From: Sphingomonas sp. HMP9
GTDB taxonomy: Bacteria; Pseudomonadota; Alphaproteobacteria; Sphingomonadales; Sphingomonadaceae
Direction: 5' to 3'
DNA length: 64,000 bases
NCBI RefSeq assembly: GCF_013374115.1
Contig: NZ_AP022673.1
Span: 648,501-712,500, forward strand
Made by a program: the position numbers and the translations under genes. Below the pieces are notes generated by a model that saw only the letters and a list, made by a program, of their open reading frames with translations, did no database searches and had not been told where the DNA came from. This document shows, piece after piece, positions 51,951-60,254 of the stretch (position 1 is its first letter; the number at the start of each line of letters is the position of its first letter).

Positions 51951-52859
51951 TCAGGCCGATGCGGCGATCCCGGCAATGCAGTCGCGCAGCCAGACGGTGG
52001 CGGGATGATCGTCCACCCGGCGATGCCACATCATCGCCAGCGGCCAGTCGGACAATGCGATCGGCGGTTCATGCACCTCTATGCCCAGATTGGCCGCGGC
52101 GAACCGTCGGGCGACGCGCGCGGCAAGCGTCGCGATCAGGTCGGTTTCGGCCACGACGAACGGCGCCACCAGGAACTGCGGCAGGCTCAGCACAACGCGG
52201 CGTGACAGCCCCAGCGCTGCGAGCTTGCGGTCGACCAGCCCCGCGCGATCCCCCTCGGGCGATACCAGCAGATGCGGCGCTGCCGCGAACGCCGCGATGT
52301 CGGCATCGCGTGCAAAAGCGGGATGCCCCGGCCGCGCGATGCAGGCGAAACCCTCCCGAAACAGCGGGCGCGAAAGGATGCGTGCCGAGGCGTCGACCGA
52401 GACGCTGAGTGCAAGGCTCGCTTCGCCACTGTCGAGAAGATCTACGACTTCGTCCTTGCCGAAAATACCGCGGACCCGCACCTCGAGCCGAGGCGCGTCC
52501 ACCGCGAGCCGCGCCAAGAGTGGCGGCAGCAGCACGAACGCCGCATAGTCGGTCATCGCGATCGTGACGACGTGATCGGCAGCCGCTGGATCGAAGCCAT
52601 CGTCTTGCAGGACTGATCGCATAAGGCGAAGCGAAGACGAGATCGGGCCGGCGAGATCTTCGGCGCGCGGCGTCGGTTGCATCCCTGTCGGTGACCGCAC
52701 GAACAATTCGTCGTCGAACACTTCGCGCAGCCGCGTGAGTGCACCGCTCATGGCCGGCTGGCTCAGACCGATGCGCTGTCCAGCACGGGTGACGTGGCGC
52801 TCCGCATACAATGCGTCGAAGGCCTTCAACAAGTTCAGGTCGAAGCCAGCGACATCCAT
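51951..52859 (-). CDS. LysR-family regulator
   Basis: 302-residue regulator. N-terminal winged HTH: LNLLKAFDALYAERHVTRAGQRIGLSQPAMSGALTRLREVFDDELFVRS, the NodD/NahR-like subgroup pattern. The PBP-like effector domain follows with ILSRPLFREGFACIARPGHP. Probably responds to an aromatic or other small molecule. It precedes the epimerase gene on the same strand, an arrangement unlike the usual divergent LysR target. Confidence 0.92.
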   Translation of the reverse strand: MDVAGFDLNLLKAFDALYAERHVTRAGQRIGLSQPAMSGALTRLREVFDDELFVRSPTGMQPTPRAEDLAGPISSSLRLMRSVLQDDGFDPAAADHVVTIAMTDYAAFVLLPPLLARLAVDAPRLEVRVRGIFGKDEVVDLLDSGEASLALSVSVDASARILSRPLFREGFACIARPGHPAFARDADIAAFAAAPHLLVSPEGDRAGLVDRKLAALGLSRRVVLSLPQFLVAPFVVAETDLIATLAARVARRFAAANLGIEVHEPPIALSDWPLAMMWHRRVDDHPATVWLRDCIAGIAASA

Positions 52860-52927
52860 CGGATGGTCATAGAGTGAAGAGATCGGCCGGGAAAGCAGGG
52901 GCGGTAAAGTCCGTCCCTATCGGGAGG

Positions 52928-53332
52928 TCAGGTTGGCGGCTGTCGAACCGAGCTTTCGCGATCGGCGAATATCGCCTGCATCTCCGCCATATTCTCGGTT
53001 CCCCAAACGCATAATGGTTCAAGCGCCTGAGCAAGGCTCTGGCCAAGCTGCGTCAGCGTGTAGTCGACGCGTGGCGGCACTTCCCGATAATCGTTCCTGC
53101 GCAACACGCCGTCCGCTTCCAGCTCTTTCAAATGCTGGATCAGCATCTTGTCGCTGACGTCGCGCACGGCGCGTTTGAGTTCACCGTAGCGCGTGGGGCC
53201 ACGCAACAGGAAATACAGGATGAGCGGCTTCCACTTACCGGAAATGACCTTGAGCGTCGCGTCGAGACCGCAGGTGAAGGCAGGCGCAACGGACGCGGAA
53301 ACCATACTGACAGGGCGGACCTCAACGGACAT
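52928..53332 (-). CDS. HxlR-family regulator
   Basis: 134-residue winged-helix regulator: CGLDATLKVISGKWKPLILYFLLRGPTRYGELKRAVRDVSDKMLIQHLKELEADGVLRRNDYREVPPRVDYTLTQLG. Cys21, just ahead of the HTH, is at the place of the redox/electrophile-sensing Cys of YodB/HypR-like members. Divergent from an SDR gene with short dyads in between, so it probably represses that gene until quinone or aldehyde stress. Confidence 0.92.
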   Translation of the reverse strand: MSVEVRPVSMVSASVAPAFTCGLDATLKVISGKWKPLILYFLLRGPTRYGELKRAVRDVSDKMLIQHLKELEADGVLRRNDYREVPPRVDYTLTQLGQSLAQALEPLCVWGTENMAEMQAIFADRESSVRQPPT

Positions 53333-53342
53333 AATTGCTACT

Positions 53343-53375
53343 TACCAAAAGGTGCATACTTGCCGATAGGTATGC
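53343..53375. promoter_or_regulatory. candidate HxlR operators
   Basis: TACC-aaaa-GGT at 53343-53353 and GCATAC-N10-GTATGC at 53354-53375 lie side by side in the gap between the divergent HxlR and SDR genes. Confidence 0.45.
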
Positions 53376-53414
53376 CGGGAGCCAGCTCCCTGCAACCAAG
53401 AACTGGAGGCATGT

Positions 53415-54149
53415 ATGAACCGACTAGAAGGCAAGACCGCGATCATCACCGGAGGCGGCACGGGCATCGGTCTGGCTTCGGCGAAGCGCTTCATCGAGGA
53501 AGGGGCGTTCGTCTACATCTTTGGCCGGAGACAGGAGAAACTGGACGCGGCAGTGGCCACCCTCGGCGTGAATGCGCGTGCGGTAGCGGGATCGGTCACG
53601 GACGGCGACGATCTCGACCGGCTGTTCGAAACGGTGCGCCAACAGCGCGGCGCGCTCGATATCCTGTTCGCCAATGCCGGAACCGGTGCGCTGGTACCTC
53701 TTACCGAGATCACGTCCGAGCATTATGACGAGACCTTCGACATCAATGTGAAGGGTACGATCTTCACGGTGCAGAAGGGCCTGACGCTGATGGGCCAGGG
53801 TGGTTCGATCATCCTCACCGGCTCGACCACCGGCGTGATGGGGACGCCTGCGTTCAGCATCTACAGCGCTTCGAAGGCCGCTGTCCGCAACCTCGCGCGC
53901 AGCTGGGCGCAGGATCTGCGTGGTACGGGTATTCGCGTCAACGTCCTGTCGCCTGGACCAACGCTCACCGAACTGGCGGCGGAAGTCGTCGGTCGCGATG
54001 CGATGATCGAGATGGGGTCTACCACACCGATAGGGCACGTCGGCGACCCTGCCGAAGTTGCAGCGGCCGCTGCGTTCCTTGCTTCGTCGGATAGCAGCTT
54101 CATGACGGGCAGCGAGCTGTTCACCGATGGAGGCTTGGCGCAAATTTGA
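53415..54149 (+). CDS. SDR family oxidoreductase
   Basis: 244-residue classical SDR: ITGGGTGIGLA, ILFANAGTG (NAG), STTG and catalytic YSASKAAV. The GRR after strand 2 suggests NADP(H). GGAGG lies 5 nt before the ATG, an optimal site. HxlR-SDR pairs of this type respond to electrophiles; the substrate is probably a quinone or aldehyde (inference). A 12-bp hairpin follows the stop. Confidence 0.92.
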   Translation: MNRLEGKTAIITGGGTGIGLASAKRFIEEGAFVYIFGRRQEKLDAAVATLGVNARAVAGSVTDGDDLDRLFETVRQQRGALDILFANAGTGALVPLTEITSEHYDETFDINVKGTIFTVQKGLTLMGQGGSIILTGSTTGVMGTPAFSIYSASKAAVRNLARSWAQDLRGTGIRVNVLSPGPTLTELAAEVVGRDAMIEMGSTTPIGHVGDPAEVAAAAAFLASSDSSFMTGSELFTDGGLAQI

Positions 54150-54154
54150 GGATC

Positions 54155-54187
54155 GAGGCCAGCGGGCGGAAAGTCCGCTGGCCTCGA
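54155..54187 (+). terminator. hairpin after the HxlR-linked SDR gene
   Basis: CGAGGCCAGCGG and CCGCTGGCCTCG form a perfect 12-bp stem starting 5 bp after the stop codon. There is no T-run, so termination may need Rho or be partial. Confidence 0.55.
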
Positions 54188-54303
54188 ACACGGTACCGGT
54201 CAAAGGCACAAACTTAGACGCGAGATGTGTCCGTTTCCGTCAGGCCTTAAAGGACCCTAGCGTGCGATGTTCACAGGAGTGCGGATTGGGATCTTGGTGA
54301 GCA

Positions 54304-55293
54304 TTATGCCGGCTGCCCATTCCCGCCGGTCGATCCGAAAATCTGGCCCGTAGAATAACTCAATGATGGATCGGCTGCGGCAACGTAGAGTGCGGCAATC
54401 TCCGCCGGCTGGCCTGCTCGCGCCATCGGCGAATCTCCACCGAAGCTTCGCAACTTCTCGGGCGTTGCCCCGCCGCTGACCTGCAGGGGAGTCCAGAACG
54501 GACCCGGCGCAACGGCGTTCACGCGGATACCGCGGCTCGCGAGCTGCTTGGCCATGCTCTTGGTGAAGTTCAGCACCGCGGCACGCGTCAGCGCATAGTC
54601 GACGATGTCGGGCGAAGGGTTGCCAGCCTGTTCGGAGGACGTGTTGACGATTACCGCGCCCGCGCTCATCCGTTCGAGTGCCGCCTTCGTCAGCCAGAAC
54701 GGCGCGTAGACATTGGTCTTCATCGTATCGTCGAAATCTTGGCTCGAGATATCGGCGATACCTGGACGCGTCTGCTGACGCGCCGCGTTGTTGATCAGGA
54801 TATCGAGCCCGCCAAGCTGTTCGCTCGCCTGCTGCACCAGCCGCCGGCAAAAGCGTTCATCGCGCAGATCGCCGGGAATGGCGACTGCCTTGCGTCCCTC
54901 GGCCCGGATCAGCGCGACGACTTCGCGAGCGTCGGGTTCTTCGGCGGGCAAATAGTTGATCGCGACGTCTGCTCCCTCACGCGCATACGCGATGGCCGCA
55001 GCGCGCCCAATGCCACTGTCTCCACCGGTTATCAGCGCCTTCTTGCCCGCCAGCTTGCCCGAGCCCTTGTAGCTTGTCTCGCCGTGGTCCGGACGTGGTG
55101 TCATCTTCGACGCAAGACCGGGCCATGGCTGGCGCTGTACGGGGTAGGGGGGCTTGGGATAGGCTGTAGCGGCCGGTGTCGTCGCGGCGGTATTCCCACC
55201 GCTTTGCGTCGCGGCGTTTGCAGCGGTCGCGGCGATGGCACCCGCGGTAATGGCTGCCCCCGTCACGAATGTGCGGCGTGTGGTATCGGTCAT
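54304..55293 (-). CDS. Tat-exported SDR with altered catalytic motif (GSP39-like)
   Basis: 329-residue protein. The N-terminus TTRRTFVTGAAITAGAIAATAANA is a Tat signal, so the enzyme folds with cofactor before export. A Pro/Ala/Thr-rich linker follows, then the GSP39-type domain: MTPRPDHGETSYKGSGKL, TGGDSGIGRA, NNAARQQ and NTSSEQ. The YxxxK motif reads YALTR, with Arg in place of the catalytic Lys; the cytosolic paralogue at 33 kb has YAATK. GGGAG is 8 nt before ATG 55293. Periplasmic supply of NAD(P) is not obvious, so it may bind rather than turn over. Confidence 0.87.
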   Translation of the reverse strand: MTDTTRRTFVTGAAITAGAIAATAANAATQSGGNTAATTPAATAYPKPPYPVQRQPWPGLASKMTPRPDHGETSYKGSGKLAGKKALITGGDSGIGRAAAIAYAREGADVAINYLPAEEPDAREVVALIRAEGRKAVAIPGDLRDERFCRRLVQQASEQLGGLDILINNAARQQTRPGIADISSQDFDDTMKTNVYAPFWLTKAALERMSAGAVIVNTSSEQAGNPSPDIVDYALTRAAVLNFTKSMAKQLASRGIRVNAVAPGPFWTPLQVSGGATPEKLRSFGGDSPMARAGQPAEIAALYVAAADPSLSYSTGQIFGSTGGNGQPA

Positions 55294-55412
55294 CGTCATA
55301 GCTCCCGGAATGATCACGTCTCCAAGCGCCAAACGATTGCTTCTGTTCCGGATTCGCTAGCCTCTGCTCGGCCTAATGATAGAACGCCATCACCAGTCGC
55401 ATACGCCTTGTC

Positions 55413-56075
55413 TCAATCTTCGGCCCAACGCCTGAGAAGATTGGACTGCGTTTTCGCCAGGAGGTCCAACTCTGGCGTTTTGCCGAGGCGGTCGAACAAG
55501 GCGTGCCGTGCCGTTTCGAGATCGAACAGCAATTCGCGGGCATCGGCATCGCGGACCAGGCTGCGAACCCAGGTGACGGCGGCTAGTCTTTCGCCGGATG
55601 TGACGGGTGCGACGCGGTGAAGCGCGGTCGTCGGGTAGACCACGGCATCGCCCGCCGCCAGTTTCACATCCTGTTCGCCTGCGGCGGACTCGATCACCAG
55701 CTCGCCGCCTTCGTACGTGTCGGGCTCTGACAGGAAAATCGTGACCGACACGTCGGTCCGCATGCCACCCATGATCGCGTCATCGACATGGCTCCCATAC
55801 GCCATGCCGGGTTCGTAGCGGCTGAACAATGGAGGACGAACCACGTGCGGCCGGGTCGCCATCCGGAACAGCGGGTTCGCGAGCAGCCGATCGATCACGA
55901 GGTCCTGCATGTCGGCGAGTAGCGGGTCTGTACGGTCGACCTGCTCGTTGCGCTTGACCGGTCGGGCTTCGCGACCGGCGGTTCGCCGTCCGTCTACATA
56001 GCGCGTCCTGCCAAGATTATCTCGCAACGACCGGAGATTGTCGGCGTCCAGAACGTTGGCAATCATGATCAACAT
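55413..56075 (-). CDS. PKHD-type Fe(II)/2OG dioxygenase (PiuC/YbiX family)
   Basis: 220-residue hydroxylase. VVRPPLFSRYEPGMAYGSHVDDAIMG holds iron ligands His96 and Asp98; ALHRVAPVTSGERLAAVTW holds the distal His153 and Arg163. TDVSVTIFLSEPDTYEGGELVI is the family core. PiuC-type genes are usually iron-regulated and sit next to TonB siderophore receptors, but none is adjacent here. ATG at 56075 gives the usual short N-terminus; the longer frame runs into the upstream region. It is divergent from the Gly/Glu-rich exported protein. Confidence 0.9.
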   Translation of the reverse strand: MLIMIANVLDADNLRSLRDNLGRTRYVDGRRTAGREARPVKRNEQVDRTDPLLADMQDLVIDRLLANPLFRMATRPHVVRPPLFSRYEPGMAYGSHVDDAIMGGMRTDVSVTIFLSEPDTYEGGELVIESAAGEQDVKLAAGDAVVYPTTALHRVAPVTSGERLAAVTWVRSLVRDADARELLFDLETARHALFDRLGKTPELDLLAKTQSNLLRRWAED

Positions 56076-56166
56076 CAGGGTTCTCGCGGCATCGGCATAG
56101 CGTCGGGCGGGTTCCCTAACAGTCCAAGCCCATGCGGCCAACGCGTCGGCGAGTAAGGAATTTGAT

Positions 56167-56475
56167 ATGCGTACGAAATTATGGATGGGCGTTGGTGCGT
56201 TCGTGGTCGCGCAATCGGGCCAAGCGATCCTTACCGAAGCAGCAGCCAAGCCGCTGGCACCGTCGGTCGATCAGGTCGGCGAAGGCGGCGAGAGCGAGCG
56301 CGGCGAGGGCGAGGGTGAAGGCGAGGGTCGCCATGTCGTCCGCTCGACCAAGTCGCGCCACGTCGTCCGCAGTCCGCGTCGCGCACGTGCAGCGCAGCAA
56401 CATGCCGGCCAGCGTGGCGAAGGTGAATATGAAGGCGGCGAAAACGAGGGTGGCGAAGGCGAGGGCGAACGCTGA
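56167..56475 (+). CDS. exported Gly/Glu-rich low-complexity protein
   Basis: 102-residue protein. Signal peptide MRTKLWMGVGAFVVAQSGQAILTEAAA. The mature part alternates an acidic Gly/Glu stretch (GEGGESERGEGEGEGEG), a basic His/Arg middle (RHVVRSTKSRHVVRSPRR) and a second acidic stretch (GEYEGGENEGGEGEGER). AAGGA lies 6 nt before the ATG, which supports it over an overlapping Arg-rich frame. The charge-block pattern could bind cations or metal. The neighbouring dioxygenase is typically iron-linked, so a metal role is a guess. Confidence 0.65.
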   Translation: MRTKLWMGVGAFVVAQSGQAILTEAAAKPLAPSVDQVGEGGESERGEGEGEGEGRHVVRSTKSRHVVRSPRRARAAQQHAGQRGEGEYEGGENEGGEGEGER

Positions 56476-56501
56476 TCAAAACCGCGGATGACGAGGCGAA
56501 A

Positions 56502-57119
56502 TCAACTGGCGGTATCTTGGCGGTCATCTCCCCAGGCCGCCATCGCGTGCTTGATCCCTGCTCGAATTGAGTCTGCGGGCACTCCATCCCGGGCTTGGAT
56601 CGAAATTCCCAGCACCAAGCCATCGTACAGAGCGACCAGCCCTGCGACGTCGATGGTCGGGGCGAGATTCCCTGCACTGACGCCAGCCGTGATACACCGT
56701 TTCAGCGCCTGCCGCGTGGCGTCGCGCTCGGTTCGCGTTAGCAATCGGGTCGATGCGCATGCTTCGGACGAGATGGTTGCGGACAGCGTGACCATGCAGC
56801 CCTTGGGATGCGCAAGATCTGTCTGCATGGCGACCGACCCCATCAACGCCTGTTCGAGCCGCGCGCGGGGCGGCAGCCGTTCGTCGTCGAGCGCATCGAT
56901 AATGCTGCCATGCCGGCCCAGATACCGCATCAGCGTCTCGCGATAGAGCGCTTCCTTCGAGCCGAACGCCGCGTAGAAACTCGCCGACGATATGCCGCCC
57001 ATCGCGTGGCGAAGAGTCAGTAGCGACGCGCCTTCATACCCGTGTTCCCAGAACAGGTGCATCGCACTGTCCAGCGCTACATCCCGGTCGAAACCACGCG
57101 GTCGTCCGCTCCGTGCCAT
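56502..57119 (-). CDS. TetR-family regulator
   Basis: 205-residue repressor: ALDSAMHLFWEHGYEGASLLTLRHAMGGISSASFYAAFGSKEALYRETL is the HTH, and the C-terminal domain has the pattern of the AcuR/TetR_C group (HPKGCMVTLSATI). GGAG precedes the ATG by 4 nt. It is divergent from an MFS gene with two copies of a 16-bp palindrome-like site between them, so it should repress the efflux pump and itself. Confidence 0.9.
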   Translation of the reverse strand: MARSGRPRGFDRDVALDSAMHLFWEHGYEGASLLTLRHAMGGISSASFYAAFGSKEALYRETLMRYLGRHGSIIDALDDERLPPRARLEQALMGSVAMQTDLAHPKGCMVTLSATISSEACASTRLLTRTERDATRQALKRCITAGVSAGNLAPTIDVAGLVALYDGLVLGISIQARDGVPADSIRAGIKHAMAAWGDDRQDTAS

Positions 57120-57140
57120 ACGTCTCCGCTCCTGTCGTTG

Positions 57141-57156
57141 TGGATTAATCGATCCA
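57141..57156. promoter_or_regulatory. TetR operator copy 1
   Basis: TGGATTAATCGATCCA is a 16-bp site with TGGA/TCCA arms. Copy 2 lies 54 bp away and matches at 14 of 16 positions. A TTGACA -35 box facing the MFS gene lies between them at 57164-57169. Confidence 0.65.
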
Positions 57157-57194
57157 TTAATCGTTGACAAGCCGGCTGTGGTCGTCGAGTGCAT

Positions 57195-57210
57195 TGGACC
57201 AATCGATCCA
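57195..57210. promoter_or_regulatory. TetR operator copy 2
   Basis: TGGACCAATCGATCCA repeats copy 1 with two changes and ends 14 bp before the MFS start codon, overlapping its transcription start region. Confidence 0.65.
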
Positions 57211-57224
57211 GAAGTGAGTGTTCC

Positions 57225-58427
57225 GTGCGTTCAAAAGCCATCCCGACCGACGCCGGCGCGAGCGAGACGCTGCCGCTCTCCGCCCTCCTGGCACTGGCGA
57301 TGACTGGCTTCACCGCGATCCTGACCGAGACATTGCCCGCCGGGCTGTTGCCGCATATGGCCGCCGGGTTGGACGTGTCGGAGTCACTCGCCGGGCAGAC
57401 GGTGACGGTTTACGCGGTAGGGTCGCTGCTCGCGGCGATCCCGCTGACGCTGTACACGCAAGGCTGGCGTCGCAAGCCGACGCTGCTGTTGGCGATTTGT
57501 GGCTTCCTGATCTTCAATTGCGTGACCGCGGTGTCGTCCTCCTACGCGCTGACGCTGGTCGCGCGGTTCATGGGCGGGGTTGCGGCCGGGCTCGGCTGGG
57601 GGATCATTGCAGGCTATGCGCGGCGCATGGTCGTCGCGCCGTTGCGCGGCAAGGCGCTGGCGATCGCAATGGTCGGCACCCCGCTGGCGCTGTCGATCGG
57701 CGTGCCCTTGGGGGCGATGCTAGGCAGCACGCTCGGCTGGCGCATGGCGTTCGGGCTGATGTCGATCACCACGCTGGCCTTGATCGGCTGGGTGTTGTGG
57801 CGGGTGCCCGATTTTCCAGGCCAGCCGGCCGAACAGCGGCTCTCGATCGCGCGTGTGTTCCGGACGCCCGGTGTTCGGACCGTGCTCGTCACGCTGTTCG
57901 CTTGGATCACGGCGCACAACATCCTCTATACCTATATCGCGCCGGTCGCCGCGCTGTCGGGTCTGCAAGCTCGGCTCGACCTGGTGCTGCTGGGGTTCGG
58001 CGCTGCCGCGCTGGTCGGGATCTGGGTTACGGGGGTGTTGATCGACCGGGCGTTGCGGCCACTCGTGCTCGTCAGCCTGACGGCGTTCGCGGTGGTGTCG
58101 CTCGCGTTCGGGCTGTTTGCGGCCAGCCCCGGCGTGATGATCGTCGCGACGATCCTGTGGGGGCTTTCGTTCGGCGGCGCCGCGACGCAGCTTCAGACGG
58201 CGCTGGCCGACGCGGCGGGCGATGGCGTCGATCTGGCGAACGCGATGCTGACGACAACGTGGAACGGCGCGATCGCCGCGGGCGGGATCGTCGGCGGCGT
58301 GATGCTCGAGCATCTGGGTGCAGGCTCGCTCGCCTGGGCGGTACTGGTCCCGACGGTAGTGGCGCTCGTGATCGCGTCGCGCGCGCACCGCCACGCCTTC
58401 AAGCCCGGTCCACGGGCATTCGATTGA
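57225..58427 (+). CDS. MFS efflux transporter (DHA1, AraJ-like)
   Basis: 400-residue inner-membrane transporter with 12 segments. TETLPAGLLPHMAAGLDVSESLAGQTVTVYA is the signature opening of the AraJ/YdhP arabinose-polymer/drug efflux group; GWRRKPTLL is the motif A loop; LVARFMGGVAAGLGWGIIAGYARRMV is motif C-like. GTG at 57225 is chosen over a GTG 12 codons earlier that lies within the operator. The dehydrogenase gene follows 34 bp downstream, so pump and enzyme form one TetR-controlled operon. Confidence 0.87.
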   Translation: MRSKAIPTDAGASETLPLSALLALAMTGFTAILTETLPAGLLPHMAAGLDVSESLAGQTVTVYAVGSLLAAIPLTLYTQGWRRKPTLLLAICGFLIFNCVTAVSSSYALTLVARFMGGVAAGLGWGIIAGYARRMVVAPLRGKALAIAMVGTPLALSIGVPLGAMLGSTLGWRMAFGLMSITTLALIGWVLWRVPDFPGQPAEQRLSIARVFRTPGVRTVLVTLFAWITAHNILYTYIAPVAALSGLQARLDLVLLGFGAAALVGIWVTGVLIDRALRPLVLVSLTAFAVVSLAFGLFAASPGVMIVATILWGLSFGGAATQLQTALADAAGDGVDLANAMLTTTWNGAIAAGGIVGGVMLEHLGAGSLAWAVLVPTVVALVIASRAHRHAFKPGPRAFD

Positions 58428-58461
58428 TGCGCCGGTCGTGCGCTGAATACAGGAGATCTCG

Positions 58462-59475
58462 ATGAAAGCCTATCAAATCGGCGCGCAGGACGGCATCCAT
58501 GCCCTCGTCTCGACGGCCCGGCCCGACCCTGTCGCGGGCCCGGGCGAAGCGCTGGTCGCACCGCGTCTCGTCGGTCTTATCAGCCGTGATGTGCAATTGT
58601 TGCGCGGCACCTACGGTCCTCGCCAGCCCGAGACGCGCATCCCGATGTCCGAAGGCGTCGGCGAGGTCGTCGCGATCGGGGAGGGTGTGACGGACATCGC
58701 GGTCGGCGACCGGGTCGTCTGCGGCCATTTCGCGAGCTGGCTGGACGGCGCGTTCCGGGCGGACGTCTTCGCGCACGATATCGGCATCACGCATGACGGC
58801 TGGCTGGCCGAGCGCGTTGTCCTACCCGCGGCGGCGCTGATCCGGGTGCCGGATGCGCTGGCCGACGTGGATGTCGCCGGACTCGCCTCCGCCGCGCTGA
58901 CGGCCTGGAACGCGCTCATCGAAATCTGTCACGTCGAGGCTGGCGACACCGTGCTGTGCCTGGGCACCGGGAGTGTCTCGCTGGCCGCGCTGAAGATCGC
59001 CAAGGCGCGCGGCGCGCGGGTTGCCATTACCTCGTCCCACGATGCGAAACTCGAGATGGCGCGGGCGATGGGTGCGGATATCATGGTCAACTACCGGACT
59101 TCGCCCGATTGGCCGGGCGAGGTCATGGCGAAGACGGACGGGAAGGGGGCTGATATCGTGATCGAAACCGGCGGGGTCGATACGCTGGGCCAGTCGATCG
59201 CGGCCGCCGCGAGCAACGCGCGGATCATCGTCGTCGGCGTGTCGCCGGGCGAGGGGCCGGCGATCCCCGACTATCTGTCGCTCATCATCAAGAACGTGAC
59301 GATCCGCGGCATCGCCAATGGCAGCCGCGCGATGTTCGCAGACCTGCTCGACGCAATGGTTTCGAACGGCATCACGACGGTCGTCGACCGGACGTTTGCC
59401 TTTGACGATGCACCGGAGGCCGTTCGCTACTTCGCGGCGGCTGGACATCTCGGCAAGGTGCTGATCGCGCTCTGA
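58462..59475 (+). CDS. zinc-independent medium-chain dehydrogenase/reductase
   Basis: 337-residue MDR-superfamily NAD(P)-dependent enzyme. GroES-like N-domain (SEGVGEVVAIGEGVTDIAVGDRVV) and Rossmann domain (LCLGTGSVSLAALKIAKARGARVAITSS). The catalytic-zinc Cys of alcohol dehydrogenases is absent (VGLISRDVQ where GICxxD is usual), and there is no four-Cys structural lobe, so it is a zinc-free reductase, possibly for quinones or enones. AGGAG is 6 nt before the ATG. Co-transcribed with the MFS gene. Confidence 0.9.
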   Translation: MKAYQIGAQDGIHALVSTARPDPVAGPGEALVAPRLVGLISRDVQLLRGTYGPRQPETRIPMSEGVGEVVAIGEGVTDIAVGDRVVCGHFASWLDGAFRADVFAHDIGITHDGWLAERVVLPAAALIRVPDALADVDVAGLASAALTAWNALIEICHVEAGDTVLCLGTGSVSLAALKIAKARGARVAITSSHDAKLEMARAMGADIMVNYRTSPDWPGEVMAKTDGKGADIVIETGGVDTLGQSIAAAASNARIIVVGVSPGEGPAIPDYLSLIIKNVTIRGIANGSRAMFADLLDAMVSNGITTVVDRTFAFDDAPEAVRYFAAAGHLGKVLIAL

Positions 59476-59550
59476 CCGCGCGCGACCGATGTGGCGGCGC
59501 AGGCGTTGTACGCACGTCCGTAACCATAGATCGCTCGCGCCGCTTAAAAC

Positions 59551-59817
59551 CTAGTTGTGCCCGGCACTGTTACGGGAGTTCGACATGCGCTCGGCATTAG
59601 CTGCGTTGGCGACGTCGATCGCTGCCCATTCTTCTTTCGAGTGGCAGGTTCGAGTGGGAAATAGGGAACCCGTCGTGTCCTCCCTCCGGCAAACAGGCTT
59701 GGGTGGTTTGGCCTTGGCGGTTGGCACAGCAGCATCTGTGGTCTTCGAAGGCGGAGGTGTTTGAGCAAGGCTCGCACTCGACGCCATCAGCAACGCAACT
59801 GCTATCGAAGCTTTCAT
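59551..59817 (-). CDS. small secreted protein with conserved two-Cys motif
   Basis: 88-residue protein. Signal peptide MKASIAVALLMASSASLAQ, a Pro/Lys/Ala linker, then CRREDTTGSLFPTRTCHSKEEWAAID, a motif I recall from many small sphingomonad and caulobacter exported proteins of unknown role. The two Cys probably form a disulfide. ATG at 59817 gives the clean signal peptide; in-frame ATGs lie 3 and 5 codons upstream. Confidence 0.75.
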   Translation of the reverse strand: MKASIAVALLMASSASLAQTPPPSKTTDAAVPTAKAKPPKPVCRREDTTGSLFPTRTCHSKEEWAAIDVANAANAERMSNSRNSAGHN

Positions 59818-59957
59818 TGTAAGCATTCCCATATCATTTTCGACAATGATACTGACCTTATAGGCATGCGCAAGCACGGTAATCGAGCAGCGAAATCTAG
59901 TCCGCTTTGCCTGCACGGACGGCGTGGACGTGCTGACATCCCCCCTGCCTATTACCG

Positions 59958-60196
59958 TTAGGGAGATACTCCCGGCTTCAGCTCGTCGATCAGCTGGGTA
60001 GCGAGTAGCAGAAGGGGGGCGTCGAGGCTGCGGACTGGATAACCCGTTCAGCGCCGGTTCGATCATATCGTTGCCAATGCCGAACACCCAGCCGGCTTGG
60101 TCAAGATCCCCAGTCGGACCTTCAGAGGCTTGCGTTAGGCCGTCGAACGATACGGACGCGGCACCGATCAGCGTTCCTCCGGGGCCCCGTCGGACC
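59958..60196 (-). pseudogene. remnant of a gene C-terminus with a +1 frameshift
   Basis: On the minus strand the frame reading DLDQAGWVFGIGNDMIEPALN has protein-like composition, then degenerates into Pro/Arg-rich residues. One base out of register, GYPVRSLDAPLLLLATQLIDE continues to a stop at 59958. A single-base change near 60045 would join them. No start is visible because the TonB receptor terminator abuts it. Family not recognised; it could be chance, so confidence is low. Confidence 0.3.
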
Positions 60197-60230
60197 AAAA
60201 AAAGGGCGGCAGATCGATGACCTGCCGCCC
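60197..60230 (-). terminator. intrinsic terminator of the third TonB receptor
   Basis: On the minus strand GGGCGGCAG and CTGCCGCCC form a 9-bp GC stem with a 9-nt loop followed by seven T. It lies 24 bp after the receptor stop. Confidence 0.9.
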
Positions 60231-60254
60231 CGGATATCGGTCCCGAAGGATCGA

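Noticed and set aside
56132-56491. Arg/Ser/Ala-rich frame overlapping the Gly/Glu-rich exported protein
   Set aside because: Has no ribosome-binding site or signal peptide, while the other frame has both.
57218-58465. 415-codon alternative plus-strand frame across the MFS gene
   Set aside because: Arg/Asp/Gly-rich out-of-frame reading; the overlapping frame has 12 membrane segments and MFS motifs.
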